NCBI RefSeq assembly: GCF_900108855.1
Contig: NZ_FNXY01000005.1
Coordinates: forward strand, 666,544 to 730,543
From: Dyadobacter koreensis
GTDB taxonomy: Bacteria > Bacteroidota > Bacteroidia > Cytophagales > Spirosomataceae
Reading direction: 5' to 3'
DNA length: 64,000 nucleotides
The notes beneath the pieces are model-generated. The model worked only from the letters and a program-made list of their open reading frames with translations. It was not told the DNA's origin and searched no databases. Made by a program: the position numbers and the translations under genes. Below, piece after piece: positions 51,044-59,375 of the stretch. How positions within the stretch are numbered: the stretch's first letter is position 1; every line of letters starts with the position of its first letter.

Positions 51044-53956
51044 ATGAACATGATAAAACAATTTACATTATTAGGACTAATCCTGGGATTGACAAGCACA
51101 GCATTCGCACAGTTTGGGGGGGGAGGCGGTGGCCGTCCCGGCGGTGGCGGTGGAGACTTCCAGCGCGGCGGCGATCGTCAGAAACAGGCTGCAATTCCAG
51201 GCACGCTTGATGACGCACCCAAAGGAAACGGGAAAATTAAAGGTTTTCTTGTGGATTCACTGAGTAAAAAACCTGTTGAATTTGCAGCCCTGGCACTTGT
51301 GGATGAAAAAACAAATAATCCGATAGACGGGACGACAACGGATGAAAAAGGTGCTTTTAATATGACAAAAGTTGCCTCCGGAAATTTCAAGATCCTTATA
51401 TCTTTCATCGGGTACAAAACAAAAACAATCAAAGGAATAAAGATCGATAAAAAGACAGAACTGGATCTTGGGTCGATTATTCTTTCTCCTGACGTCGTTC
51501 AGTTGAATGAAGTTCAGGTTGTAGGGATGGCGCAACTGATTGAAGAAAAAGTAGATCGCCTGGTTTTCAATGCTGAAAAAGATATCACAAGTAAAGGCGG
51601 TGATGCAAGTGATGTGATGCGTAAGGTACCGATGTTGACAGTGGATTTGGATGGAAATGTTTCGCTTCGTGGAAACTCGAACGTTCGGGTTCTTATCAAT
51701 AATAAACCGTCAACCATGGTTGCAACCAGCGTTGCGGATGCGTTGAAGCAAATCCCCGCTGATATGATTAAATCTGTTGAAGTTATCACTTCTCCGTCGG
51801 CGAAATATGATGCCGAAGGTTCTGGCGGTATCATTAACATTATTACCAAAAAGAGCACGATTCAAGGCGGTACATTAAATCTTGATACAGGCGTTGGTAA
51901 CCGTGGTTCTAATTTAGGTTTAAGAGGGAATTACCGGACAGGTAAACTTGGTTTCAATCTTGGAGGTTTCGGTCGCTTCAACTACAACCAGCCTGGAAGA
52001 ACAGACAATTTACAAACAGGAGATAATTTCTCAATTGAGCAAAAAACCACTTCAAAAAATAAAGGAGCCTTCGGATCTTACAACTTAGGTGCTGATTATG
52101 AAATTGATCCAAACAGTACGATTTCAGCCGGTGTTCGGTATGGTTTAAGAAATAATATCACACCGCAAACAATTACAACCAACAATACACGCAGCGGCGT
52201 CACAACCTCATCTTTTCGTGATGTAGATGTTAAAGATTTATCAGGAACATGGGATGTTAATGTCGACTATATCAAAACGTTAAGCAAGCCGCAACAAGAG
52301 CTGAGTATCCTTGGACAATACAGCCGTAATAACAGAACCAATGATTTTGATGCGGATTTGTATACCTATAAAAGCGGAATAGCAGAATTTTTGGGACGTT
52401 CAGGAAACAATAACAAAAGCTCCAATCAGGAAAGTACCATTCAGCTTGACTACCAGACACCAATTAAGAACAATCAGTTGTTAGAAGTTGGAGGAAAAGG
52501 AATTTTCCGTCAGGTAATAAGCCGGTTCGATTATTTCGATGAAGTAAATACACCAAGCCCGTCAAGCAGCCTTGATTATGATCAGAATGTGGCAGCCGGA
52601 TACGTTTCCTATACCTTGACAACAAAAAGCAAATTTACATTTAAGGGAGGTGCTCGTTATGAGTATACTTCAATCAATGCGCAACAGGGTGAGGTAGATC
52701 TGAACCTGCCAGCTTATGGAAACCTGGTTCCGAGTTTGAATGTTTCAAAAACTTTTGGAAAAGGCCAAACGGTTAAACTGGGTTATAACCGTCGTCTTCA
52801 ACGCCCTGGTATCCAATTCCTGAACCCGAACGTTAATGCTGCCAATCCGCAAAATATCACCGTTGGGAATCCAAACCTTGATCCTGAATTAACAGACAAT
52901 ATCGAATTGGGAACAAGTTTCTTCAAAAATAGCCTGTATGTCAATGTTTCGACTTTCGCACGTTTTACGAACAACTCGATAGAGAATATTCGTACAACCA
53001 GTGAAACTGGTGTGATCACGACGACTTACGGAAACATTGGAGATAAGCAGAACTATGGTGCAAATATCTTTGGAAACCTTACACTATTCAAAATCTGGCA
53101 AGTTGGTGGTGGAATGGATGTGTACTATGTTAACCTGAAAAATAACAGTCCGGTAGCGGCACTGCAGTCAAGCAACAACGGTTATGTAGTAAGCGGTCGT
53201 TTCAGAACTGGTGTTACCTTAAAAGGTGGCTGGGGAATCCAGGGTGGTGGATTTGCAAGAGGTAAGGAAGTGCAGCTGCAAGGTTCTGCAGGTGGTTTCA
53301 GAATGTATGACCTGGGTATCAAAAAGGATTTCAAGAACAAGAGAGGCAGCGTAGGTTTGGCAATGGAAAACTTCCTGAGCGACGCACTTAAAATGAGAAC
53401 GGATCTGTCCTCTTCGACATTTGATCAGGTTAGTACAATTTATCGCTACAACCGAGGATTCCGTATCAACTTCTCTTACCGCCTGGGTAAGATGACTTTT
53501 GTTGAGCAAAAAACACGCAGAAGAAAATCAGTTAACAATGATGACCAGAAAAGTGACGGCGGCGGCAACGATGGTGGTGGTCAGATGCAACAGGCAGCAC
53601 CAGCTGTGACGCCGGCAATAACTCCGGGAGCGGCAGGTGGTCGTCCGGCTGGTATGGGAAACAGGCCGCAGGGTCAATCAGGATTTAGCGCGCCGCAAAC
53701 CAAACCAGACAGCGCTTCTCGCATACAGCCAGGAATGAACGTTCCACAGAAGACTGACAGCACGCAGCAAAAATTAGATAGTACACAGATTGTACCAGGT
53801 GCGGCAATGCCACAAATGCCTGCTGATAGCACGAAAAAACCGGAAATGACAATGCCGGTCGATTCAACTCAAAAAGTACCAGCGCCTGTTATTCCGCAAA
53901 CTCCGGCTGACAGCACAAAGAAACCCACAGATTCTATTCCTCCGATTAAAAATTAA
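51044..53956 (+). CDS. TonB-receptor-like outer-membrane beta-barrel protein with low-complexity ends
   Basis: A 970-residue outer-membrane protein. The signal peptide (MNMIKQFTLLGLILGLTSTAFAQ) is followed by an unusual FGGGGGGRPGGGGGDFQRGG tract (about 24-43). A carboxypeptidase-like domain (about 62-150) leads to LNEVQVVGMAQ and a plug with RKVPMLTVDLDGNVSLRGN and YDAEGSGGIINIITKK. The rest is a barrel of the outer-membrane protein beta-barrel family 3 type. After the last barrel strand (INFSYRLGKM, about 825) a 140-residue tail of Gly, Gln, Pro and Asp-Ser-Thr repeats follows, with two copies of PADSTKKP. Substrate unknown. The frame opens at TTG 50993, but ATG 51044 or 51050 gives the signal peptide. 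Confidence 0.85.
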   Translation: MNMIKQFTLLGLILGLTSTAFAQFGGGGGGRPGGGGGDFQRGGDRQKQAAIPGTLDDAPKGNGKIKGFLVDSLSKKPVEFAALALVDEKTNNPIDGTTTDEKGAFNMTKVASGNFKILISFIGYKTKTIKGIKIDKKTELDLGSIILSPDVVQLNEVQVVGMAQLIEEKVDRLVFNAEKDITSKGGDASDVMRKVPMLTVDLDGNVSLRGNSNVRVLINNKPSTMVATSVADALKQIPADMIKSVEVITSPSAKYDAEGSGGIINIITKKSTIQGGTLNLDTGVGNRGSNLGLRGNYRTGKLGFNLGGFGRFNYNQPGRTDNLQTGDNFSIEQKTTSKNKGAFGSYNLGADYEIDPNSTISAGVRYGLRNNITPQTITTNNTRSGVTTSSFRDVDVKDLSGTWDVNVDYIKTLSKPQQELSILGQYSRNNRTNDFDADLYTYKSGIAEFLGRSGNNNKSSNQESTIQLDYQTPIKNNQLLEVGGKGIFRQVISRFDYFDEVNTPSPSSSLDYDQNVAAGYVSYTLTTKSKFTFKGGARYEYTSINAQQGEVDLNLPAYGNLVPSLNVSKTFGKGQTVKLGYNRRLQRPGIQFLNPNVNAANPQNITVGNPNLDPELTDNIELGTSFFKNSLYVNVSTFARFTNNSIENIRTTSETGVITTTYGNIGDKQNYGANIFGNLTLFKIWQVGGGMDVYYVNLKNNSPVAALQSSNNGYVVSGRFRTGVTLKGGWGIQGGGFARGKEVQLQGSAGGFRMYDLGIKKDFKNKRGSVGLAMENFLSDALKMRTDLSSSTFDQVSTIYRYNRGFRINFSYRLGKMTFVEQKTRRRKSVNNDDQKSDGGGNDGGGQMQQAAPAVTPAITPGAAGGRPAGMGNRPQGQSGFSAPQTKPDSASRIQPGMNVPQKTDSTQQKLDSTQIVPGAAMPQMPADSTKKPEMTMPVDSTQKVPAPVIPQTPADSTKKPTDSIPPIKN

Positions 53957-53979
53957 GAATCGGTTTTCATGAAAATTAG

Positions 53980-54016
53980 AGGCTGTTTCGGTGTAATCTG
54001 AAACAGCCTTTTTTTA
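53980..54016 (+). terminator. Terminator of the outer-membrane protein gene
   Basis: AGGCTGTTTC (53980-53989) pairs with GAAACAGCCT (54000-54009) around a ten-base loop and is followed by TTTTTTT. Confidence 0.92.
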
Positions 54017-54039
54017 GTTTTCAGTTTATTTTCGAAAAA

Positions 54040-54076
54040 ACAAAGGGCTGCTCCAATTTATGAAGCAGCCCTTTGT
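54040..54076 (-). terminator. Terminator of hemC
   Basis: ACAAAGGGCTGCT (54040-54052) and AGCAGCCCTTTGT (54064-54076) form a perfect 13-base stem. On the minus strand it is followed by TTTTTTCG. It lies 18 bases after the hemC stop codon. Confidence 0.92.
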
Positions 54077-54094
54077 ACTGAAAACCTTTCTATC

Positions 54095-55027
54095 TTATAC
54101 CAACGGATTCTGGCTACGGATATCTTGTAAAATGCGGTCGGCGCCCGCGTTTAATAATTCATCAGCCAATGCACTACCCAGTTCTTCGGGAAATGCGATC
54201 GCACCAGTTTCAGAACGGCGAATTAATTCTTGTCCGTCCAGACTAATTATGCCACCTGAAATATTAATCTCGTCATGATTCAGGATTGCCAAAGCGAAAA
54301 CGGGAATGCTGCAGCCTCCTTGAAGTCGTTTAAGAAACGCTCTTTCGGTACGAAGGCAGATTTCGGTCGGTTCATGATTCAGCAATTGTTTAAGAACTGC
54401 CTTCTTTTCATCAGAGAGAGAAACGGCGCCTTCAATAGCAACACTTCCTTGCCCAACGGCAGGGGTAAATTCGTCCAACAGCAAATGTTCAGCGATCGAC
54501 TCGTCATATTCCATGCGGTGAACGCCTGCATAAGCCAATAACAGCGCATCGCACTGCCCCTCCTGTAATTTTCTGAAACGTGTCTGTAAATTTCCACGCA
54601 TGTCAACGATTTTGATATGCGGGTAATAATGTTTTAAAATTGCGATACGGCGTGTTGAAGAAGTTCCCACAACAAAAGATTCTCCACTTTGAAGAGAAAG
54701 ACTGGTGTTATGACTTACCAAAACATCGTTGGCATGTTCACGTTCTGTAAATGCAATAAGTTCAAAATCGTCATCCAGTGAAGATTGAAGATCTTTGGCG
54801 CTGTGCACCGCAATATCAATGTCTCCGCTTCTCAGCTGATCTTCGAGTTCCTGAGTGAAAACTCCTTTGCTTCCAATTTTAGATAAAGAGCGATCCAGAA
54901 TTTTATCACCTTTCGTTTCTATGATTACGATTTCCGTGGTTACGCCACCTTTTTGCAAAAGTGTTTCAACGTAATATGCCTGCCAAAGAGCAAGTCTGCT
55001 ACCACGTGTTCCTATTTTAATATGCAT
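54095..55027 (-). CDS. hemC: Porphobilinogen deaminase (hydroxymethylbilane synthase)
   Basis: A 310-residue cytoplasmic enzyme of haem and tetrapyrrole synthesis. It joins four porphobilinogens into hydroxymethylbilane. IGTRGSRLALWQAYYVE opens domain 1, DIAVHSAKDLQ holds the catalytic Asp79, and GTSSTRRIAIL and DMRGNLQTRFRKL bind substrate. LQGGCSIPV carries Cys239, which anchors the dipyrromethane cofactor. Length is normal. The ATG at 55027 follows an exact -7 box. It is cotranscribed with nothing evident and ends at a strong terminator. The upstream 84 bases separate it from rimK. Confidence 0.96.
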   Translation of the reverse strand: MHIKIGTRGSRLALWQAYYVETLLQKGGVTTEIVIIETKGDKILDRSLSKIGSKGVFTQELEDQLRSGDIDIAVHSAKDLQSSLDDDFELIAFTEREHANDVLVSHNTSLSLQSGESFVVGTSSTRRIAILKHYYPHIKIVDMRGNLQTRFRKLQEGQCDALLLAYAGVHRMEYDESIAEHLLLDEFTPAVGQGSVAIEGAVSLSDEKKAVLKQLLNHEPTEICLRTERAFLKRLQGGCSIPVFALAILNHDEINISGGIISLDGQELIRRSETGAIAFPEELGSALADELLNAGADRILQDIRSQNPLV

Positions 55028-55085
55028 GATTTTCTGTAAGCTGTTAGCTGCTGACTTTTGTTGAGAATAGCAGCTGATTTTATCC

Positions 55086-55116
55086 CAAATTTACGAGATA
55101 CAATTGGTATTCTAAA
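55086..55116 (-). promoter_or_regulatory. Candidate promoter of hemC
   Basis: Minus strand: TTTA (55116-55113), 19 bases, TAAATTTG (55093-55086). The -7 box is exact and the -33 box matches 3 of 4. The -33 element overlaps the end of rimK, consistent with hemC having its own promoter. Confidence 0.5.
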
Positions 55117-56014
55117 CCCCAACGGTATCGCCCTCATCCGTGATTATTTTTTCTTCAATATAAGCAACAATCAAAGAGGCAATATCGATCCCGCTTATTT
55201 CTTCAATTCCTTTTAAACCGGGAGAAGAATTAACTTCCATTACCAGTGGCCCTCTTTCTGATTGCAATAAATCGACACCCGCAATTTTAACGCCCAATGC
55301 TTTGGCAGCGGCGATTGCAGTATGTTCCTCCTCGGGAGTCAGTTCTACCAAAGAACCTTCCCCGCCACGGTGCAGATTCGAGCGGAAGTCTCCTTCATGT
55401 CCCTGACGTTTCATTGCAGCCACAACTTTATTTCCAATAACAAAAGCGCGAATATCCGCTCCTTTGGACTCAGCTATAAATTCCTGAATGAGAAAATTGG
55501 CACGCAAACCATAAAAAGCTTCAATTGTTGATTTTGCAGCTTTGGTCGTTTCCGCCAAAACAACGCCGACACCCTGGGTGCCTTCCAGCAACTTAATAAT
55601 GACAGGAGGCCCGCCCACCATCTGGATCAACTCATTTACTTGCGCAGGATTTTTTGCAAAAACTGTTTTAGGAATATCCACACCTGATTTGGCCAATACC
55701 TGCATACTACGCAATTTATCTCTGGACCGTAAAATCGCTTGTGATTTGACAGTTGTAAATATTTTCATCAATTCAAACTGTCTGACTACGGCGCAACCAA
55801 AAGCGTTTACCGAAGTCCCAATTCTCGGAATGACAGCATCAATTCCTTTGATCGGCTTTCCTTTATAAATGACAGTTGGTTTTCCTCCTTCAATCATGAC
55901 AAAGCACTTGACATGGTCAATAACCACAGCCTGGTGACCTTTCTGTTTGATTGCCTCCACCAGACGCCTCGTTGAATAGAGGTCCGGATTGGTGGATAAT
56001 ACGGCGATTTTCAT
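55112..56014 (-). CDS. rimK: RimK-like ATP-grasp ligase (ribosomal protein S6 glutamate ligase family)
   Basis: A 300-residue ATP-grasp protein, the same length as E. coli Rim[20 protein letters not shown] opens the N-terminal domain, [29 protein letters not shown] follows, and the ATP-binding part has [36 protein letters not shown] and [17 protein letters not shown]. RimK adds glutamate to the C-terminus of ribosomal protein S6. Six bases separate it from the RimB-like protease gene, a pairing known from other bacteria. It lies at the end of the glmU-like/holB/rimB/rimK unit. Confidence 0.9.
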   Translation of the reverse strand: MKIAVLSTNPDLYSTRRLVEAIKQKGHQAVVIDHVKCFVMIEGGKPTVIYKGKPIKGIDAVIPRIGTSVNAFGCAVVRQFELMKIFTTVKSQAILRSRDKLRSMQVLAKSGVDIPKTVFAKNPAQVNELIQMVGGPPVIIKLLEGTQGVGVVLAETTKAAKSTIEAFYGLRANFLIQEFIAESKGADIRAFVIGNKVVAAMKRQGHEGDFRSNLHRGGEGSLVELTPEEEHTAIAAAKALGVKIAGVDLLQSERGPLVMEVNSSPGLKGIEEISGIDIASLIVAYIEEKIITDEGDTVGV

Positions 56015-56020
56015 ATAAAT

Positions 56021-56515
56021 CTATTGGATTAAAAGAGTAGGGTTGGCCTTCGGATCAGAATTTTTCTTATGTCTGATTTTCTCGGCATTTTGTTTTGAGG
56101 AAAGATCTTTTTGTGAAACATCAACGATGAAACGGCCTTTCAGCAATTTTCTTCCGAGTAATATCGGATAGCTCATTTTCTTGCGATTCGCCAATGAAAA
56201 TTCAGTGCGTATTTTCCTTCCAAAAAGAGTGATCTGCGTTTTTATCACATATCTTTTTTCCTCTTTCCCAGAAGAATTGCGGACAACGGTTTCTTTAAAA
56301 TCGCTTACCGTAAACGATTGCCCAGGTGCGCCTTTTTTTGAATCCAGATAAAAGCAAAGTCTTGTATCGTCTCCGTCTTTAATCAGGCGGACTTTTGCAC
56401 AATGAATGGAAGAGGTTGCTGCCCCTGAATCTACGCGAACCGGAACCTTATACCAGCCAAGTTCTGGCAAGTCTACAATATCCGTTGCTCCGATAAGCTC
56501 AATCTTTTTTTTCAT
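56021..56515 (-). CDS. RimB-like retropepsin-fold protease (ATP-dependent zinc protease family, COG4067)
   Basis: A 164-residue protein of the family often called putative ATP-dependent zinc protease. VPVRVDSGAATSSIH holds the aspartic-protease-like DSGA motif (about residue 28), and SYPILLGRKLLKGRFIVDV is the conserved C-terminal strand. These proteins are encoded next to rimK and are thought to oppose or modulate RimK-type tailing. A lysine/serine-rich tail (about 137-164) is extra. Its ATG overlaps the holB stop codon by four bases (ATGA), so translation is coupled to a DNA-replication gene, an odd partnership. Confidence 0.85.
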   Translation of the reverse strand: MKKKIELIGATDIVDLPELGWYKVPVRVDSGAATSSIHCAKVRLIKDGDDTRLCFYLDSKKGAPGQSFTVSDFKETVVRNSSGKEEKRYVIKTQITLFGRKIRTEFSLANRKKMSYPILLGRKLLKGRFIVDVSQKDLSSKQNAEKIRHKKNSDPKANPTLLIQ

Positions 56516-57630
56516 CTACGTTGAAAAAATGGTGCAATAGTTAAGGACAGATCAAGAAACACCATTTTTGCTCTTACGTTTCTTTCGATGTGGTAATATG
56601 CAACGTTGACTTCCTGAACCATATTTTCCAAAGCGTCGAAATTAACTGCTTTGGAAAAATTCTGCACGAAAGTAAGTTCTTCCTCGGGAACCCGCAACAG
56701 CTCGGCAGCGCCCTGGCTCCAAACCAGCATATCCCGGAACAATCGGAGTGAATATTCGAAAAGACCCTTTTGCTTTTCTTTATTCATCACATCAAAACTG
56801 TCGGCCAGTCTTACCAGGCTCGCCACATCATATCTATAACAATAACGCATCCATTCGGCAAACCAGGCAGACCTGTCATCGGAAGTCTCATGGACAAGAC
56901 GAAGTGCTTCCGATAAATTCCCGTCCGAAAGATAGGTTATCTGATTTGCTATGTTCTCACTGACAGCTTGTTGCTTTAAAAATGAACGGACTTCTTCATC
57001 CGAAAAAGCCGGAACGGCAACACGTTGTGTGCGGGAAATAATGGTCGTTAACAAGCGGTCAGACTGATCGCTGACCAGCAGGAAAAGTGTTTTATAAGGC
57101 GGCTCTTCCAGAATTTTCAGCAAGGCATTTGCTGAGGAAGCGTTCATGATTTCCGGTTTCCATATTAAGAGAATTTTATATTCACCCTCATAAGATTTAA
57201 CAGAAAGTTTTTTTAGTATTCCCCGAGCCTCCTCTACGGAAATATTTCCCTGTTTATTTTCGGCATTGATGAAGTCCAGCCACTCGGGCAGTACCCGATA
57301 AGGCGTATCAAGCAGGAAACTGCGCCATAAAGGCAAAAATGCCTCACTGGTATTCCCGGTTACCTTTTTTGAAGTGGCTATTGGGAAAATAGAATGAAAA
57401 TCCGGATGAATTAATTTATTCATCTTGGTGCAGGAAGCACAGACTCCACAGGCATCTTCCTCACTTCGGTTTTCGCAATTTATATAGGTAGAAAACGCAA
57501 GTGCCAAAGCTAATCCTCCTCCTCCGCTCGCACCGTCGAACAGCAGCGCATGAGCCAGATGGCTCGTCTGCACCGAACGTCTGAGTGTCGATTTTATATG
57601 TTCCAGTCCCGGAATATCTATAAACAGCAC
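56512..57630 (-). CDS. holB: DNA polymerase III delta-prime subunit
   Basis: A 372-residue clamp-loader component. LAHALLFDGASGGGGLALA sits at the Walker A position but lacks the Lys, as expected for the non-catalytic delta-prime. Zinc-binding cysteines are CENRSEEDACGVCASC (about 52-67). NISVEEARGILKKLSVKSYEG and IMNASSANALLKILEEPPYKTLF are conserved. LLTTIISRTQRV carries the SRC-like sensor. It acts at the replication fork with DnaX and HolA. It lies 38 bases after the nucleotidyltransferase gene and overlaps the RimB-like gene by four bases. Confidence 0.93.
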   Translation of the reverse strand: MLFIDIPGLEHIKSTLRRSVQTSHLAHALLFDGASGGGGLALALAFSTYINCENRSEEDACGVCASCTKMNKLIHPDFHSIFPIATSKKVTGNTSEAFLPLWRSFLLDTPYRVLPEWLDFINAENKQGNISVEEARGILKKLSVKSYEGEYKILLIWKPEIMNASSANALLKILEEPPYKTLFLLVSDQSDRLLTTIISRTQRVAVPAFSDEEVRSFLKQQAVSENIANQITYLSDGNLSEALRLVHETSDDRSAWFAEWMRYCYRYDVASLVRLADSFDVMNKEKQKGLFEYSLRLFRDMLVWSQGAAELLRVPEEELTFVQNFSKAVNFDALENMVQEVNVAYYHIERNVRAKMVFLDLSLTIAPFFQRR

Positions 57631-57668
57631 AATGGTTTTGGGTTAATCTATCTTTAAATTTAATTATT

Positions 57669-58859
57669 TTATCGCTGGTTTTTTGTTTGTCCGAAAACTT
57701 CCAGAAGTATCGCTTCGTCGGTTTCGTCAAATGTCACTCCGCGACGGCTGACTGTATCTTTCGCAACCGCAATCGCTTTTTCGAATCTGTATTCTGTAAA
57801 TCCTTCCGCATTACCGCCCCAGGAATAGGAGGGAACATGTTTCGGCTGGAATCCTGCGCCAAATACATTGACGTTCACGCCTACGACAGTTCCGGTATTA
57901 AACATCGTCGAAATTCCTGCTTTCGAATAATCGCCCATAAAAAGTCCACAAAAAAGCAGGTCGGTACTTTCCAGTTTTCCGGTAACATAGCTATGGAGCT
58001 TTACCGCAGTATGGTCATTTTTTAAATTAGAATTATTCGTATTCGCTCCCAGGTTACACCATTCTCCCAACACGGCATTTCCTAAATAACCATCGTGTCC
58101 TTTGTTGCTATATCCAAAAATCACGCTGTTGCTAACTTCACCGCCCACTTTGCAAAAAGGGCCAACAGATGTGTTAGGCCGTATTTTTGTCCCTTGCGCA
58201 AGTACGGAGCTTTCGCCAATGGCAAAGGGCCCCTGGATGGTTGACCCTTCCTGAATCAAAGCATTTTTTCCTATATAGATCGGGCCGTTTTCAGCATTTA
58301 AAACCGAAGCTCTGATTACGGCACCTTCTTCGATAAATATATTTTCAGGATTGTAACAATGCGTAAATGGATCTGTTAGACCAGCTGATTTTCTGGAAGC
58401 CAGTATTCTTTCGAAATCTGATTTTATCTGAACTCCATTACCAGAAAATACATCCCAGATCCGGCGGATCATAATAACAGATTCTGAGTATACGAGTTTA
58501 TTGAAACTGTTTGTTCCGGCAGCAGGAGTCCAGTCGCTGGAAGAAGTTTTTATGGCTAAAATCTCATTGTCAGTCGAAATAAGAACTGATTCATCAGTTA
58601 ATTTCTCGATGGCTTCTACCAATAAAGTATCAGGGCAAAGAGCGCCGTTAATATAAATCTGATCGGTTGAATGAATTGCTGGGAAACGAGTACTTAGATA
58701 ATTTTCGGTTTGAAAAGAGGTTGAAGTTTGCAGCCAGTCATTCCATTTTTCAGCGATAGTCCATATTCCGCAGCGAATTTTGGCGACTGGGCGTGTATAG
58801 GTAAATGGTAATAATTGTAAGCGAATTTTCGGATCGTCGAATAAGATGATACTACGCAT
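57669..58859 (-). CDS. GlmU-like putative sugar nucleotidyltransferase with left-handed beta-helix
   Basis: A 396-residue protein. The N-terminal domain (RSIILFDDPKIRLQLLPFTYTRPVAKIRCGI) resembles a divergent nucleotidyltransferase. The C-terminal left-handed beta-helix has hexapeptide repeats in IFIEEGAVIRASVLNAENGPIYIGKNALIQEGSTI and later GNAVLGEWCNLGANTNNSNLKNDH, where GlmU has its acetyltransferase site. Bacteroidota commonly carry this family in addition to, or instead of, canonical GlmU. Its activity is not established. A role in UDP-GlcNAc or other sugar activation is plausible. First gene of the unit leading to holB, rimB-like and rimK. Confidence 0.85.
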   Translation of the reverse strand: MRSIILFDDPKIRLQLLPFTYTRPVAKIRCGIWTIAEKWNDWLQTSTSFQTENYLSTRFPAIHSTDQIYINGALCPDTLLVEAIEKLTDESVLISTDNEILAIKTSSSDWTPAAGTNSFNKLVYSESVIMIRRIWDVFSGNGVQIKSDFERILASRKSAGLTDPFTHCYNPENIFIEEGAVIRASVLNAENGPIYIGKNALIQEGSTIQGPFAIGESSVLAQGTKIRPNTSVGPFCKVGGEVSNSVIFGYSNKGHDGYLGNAVLGEWCNLGANTNNSNLKNDHTAVKLHSYVTGKLESTDLLFCGLFMGDYSKAGISTMFNTGTVVGVNVNVFGAGFQPKHVPSYSWGGNAEGFTEYRFEKAIAVAKDTVSRRGVTFDETDEAILLEVFGQTKNQR

Positions 58860-58916
58860 AGAGTGTTTTAGTATGTATCGTCAAAGTTCGTCCATTTTTT
58901 TGGTTCGGGCAAAAAA

Positions 58917-58958
58917 AGAAAGCAGTCTCTGACAGCTTTCGCTTCGAGACTGCTTTCT
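58917..58958 (-). terminator. Terminator of rpmE2
   Basis: AGAAAGCAGTCTC (58917-58929) and GAGACTGCTTTCT (58946-58958) are perfect 13-base arms. On the minus strand the hairpin ends in TTTTTTTGCC. It isolates rpmE2 from the next gene. Confidence 0.93.
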
Positions 58959-58982
58959 TACAAGCAATTAATTTTTTTAAAA

Positions 58983-59243
58983 TTAAGCTTCAGTAGTTTC
59001 TTTTGTACCGTAACGTTTTCTGAATTTATCAACACGTCCCGCAGTATCAACAAGTACATTTTTACCTGTGTAGAATGGGTGAGACTTAGAAGAAACCTCA
59101 ACTTTGTATACAGGATAAACTGTTCCATCTTCCCAGGTAATGTTTTCGCTGGTTTCGATTGTCGAGCGTGTAATAAATTTGAAATCACTGGATAAATCCC
59201 AGAATACTACTTCTCTGTAATTGGGATGAATATCATTTTTCAT
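58983..59243 (-). CDS. rpmE2: 50S ribosomal protein L31 type B
   Basis: An 86-residue ribosomal protein. [18 protein letters not shown] and [21 protein letters not shown] are diagnostic of L31. The CxxC zinc pair of the A type is missing, so this is the zinc-independent type B. The frame extends four codons upstream to 59255, but the ATG at 59243 ([11 protein letters not shown]) is the family start. It has an exact promoter and terminator, forming a single-gene unit. Confidence 0.95.
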   Translation of the reverse strand: MKNDIHPNYREVVFWDLSSDFKFITRSTIETSENITWEDGTVYPVYKVEVSSKSHPFYTGKNVLVDTAGRVDKFRKRYGTKETTEA

Positions 59244-59289
59244 TTGTATATGCAATTATGTGTTTCGATACAATTCTCAAAAAGGATTG

Positions 59290-59321
59290 CAAAAGTAAAA
59301 ATTCTTATCTATTAAACCAAA
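59290..59321 (-). promoter_or_regulatory. Promoter of rpmE2
   Basis: Minus strand: TTTG (59321-59318), a 20-base spacer, TACTTTTG (59297-59290). Both boxes match the Bacteroidota consensus exactly. The transcript would start near 59284, giving a leader of about 40 bases before the ATG at 59243. Confidence 0.75.
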
Positions 59322-59375
59322 GAAATCTGAGTTATCTTTCTCAATATCTACGCGATAAATATAAAATATTATAAA

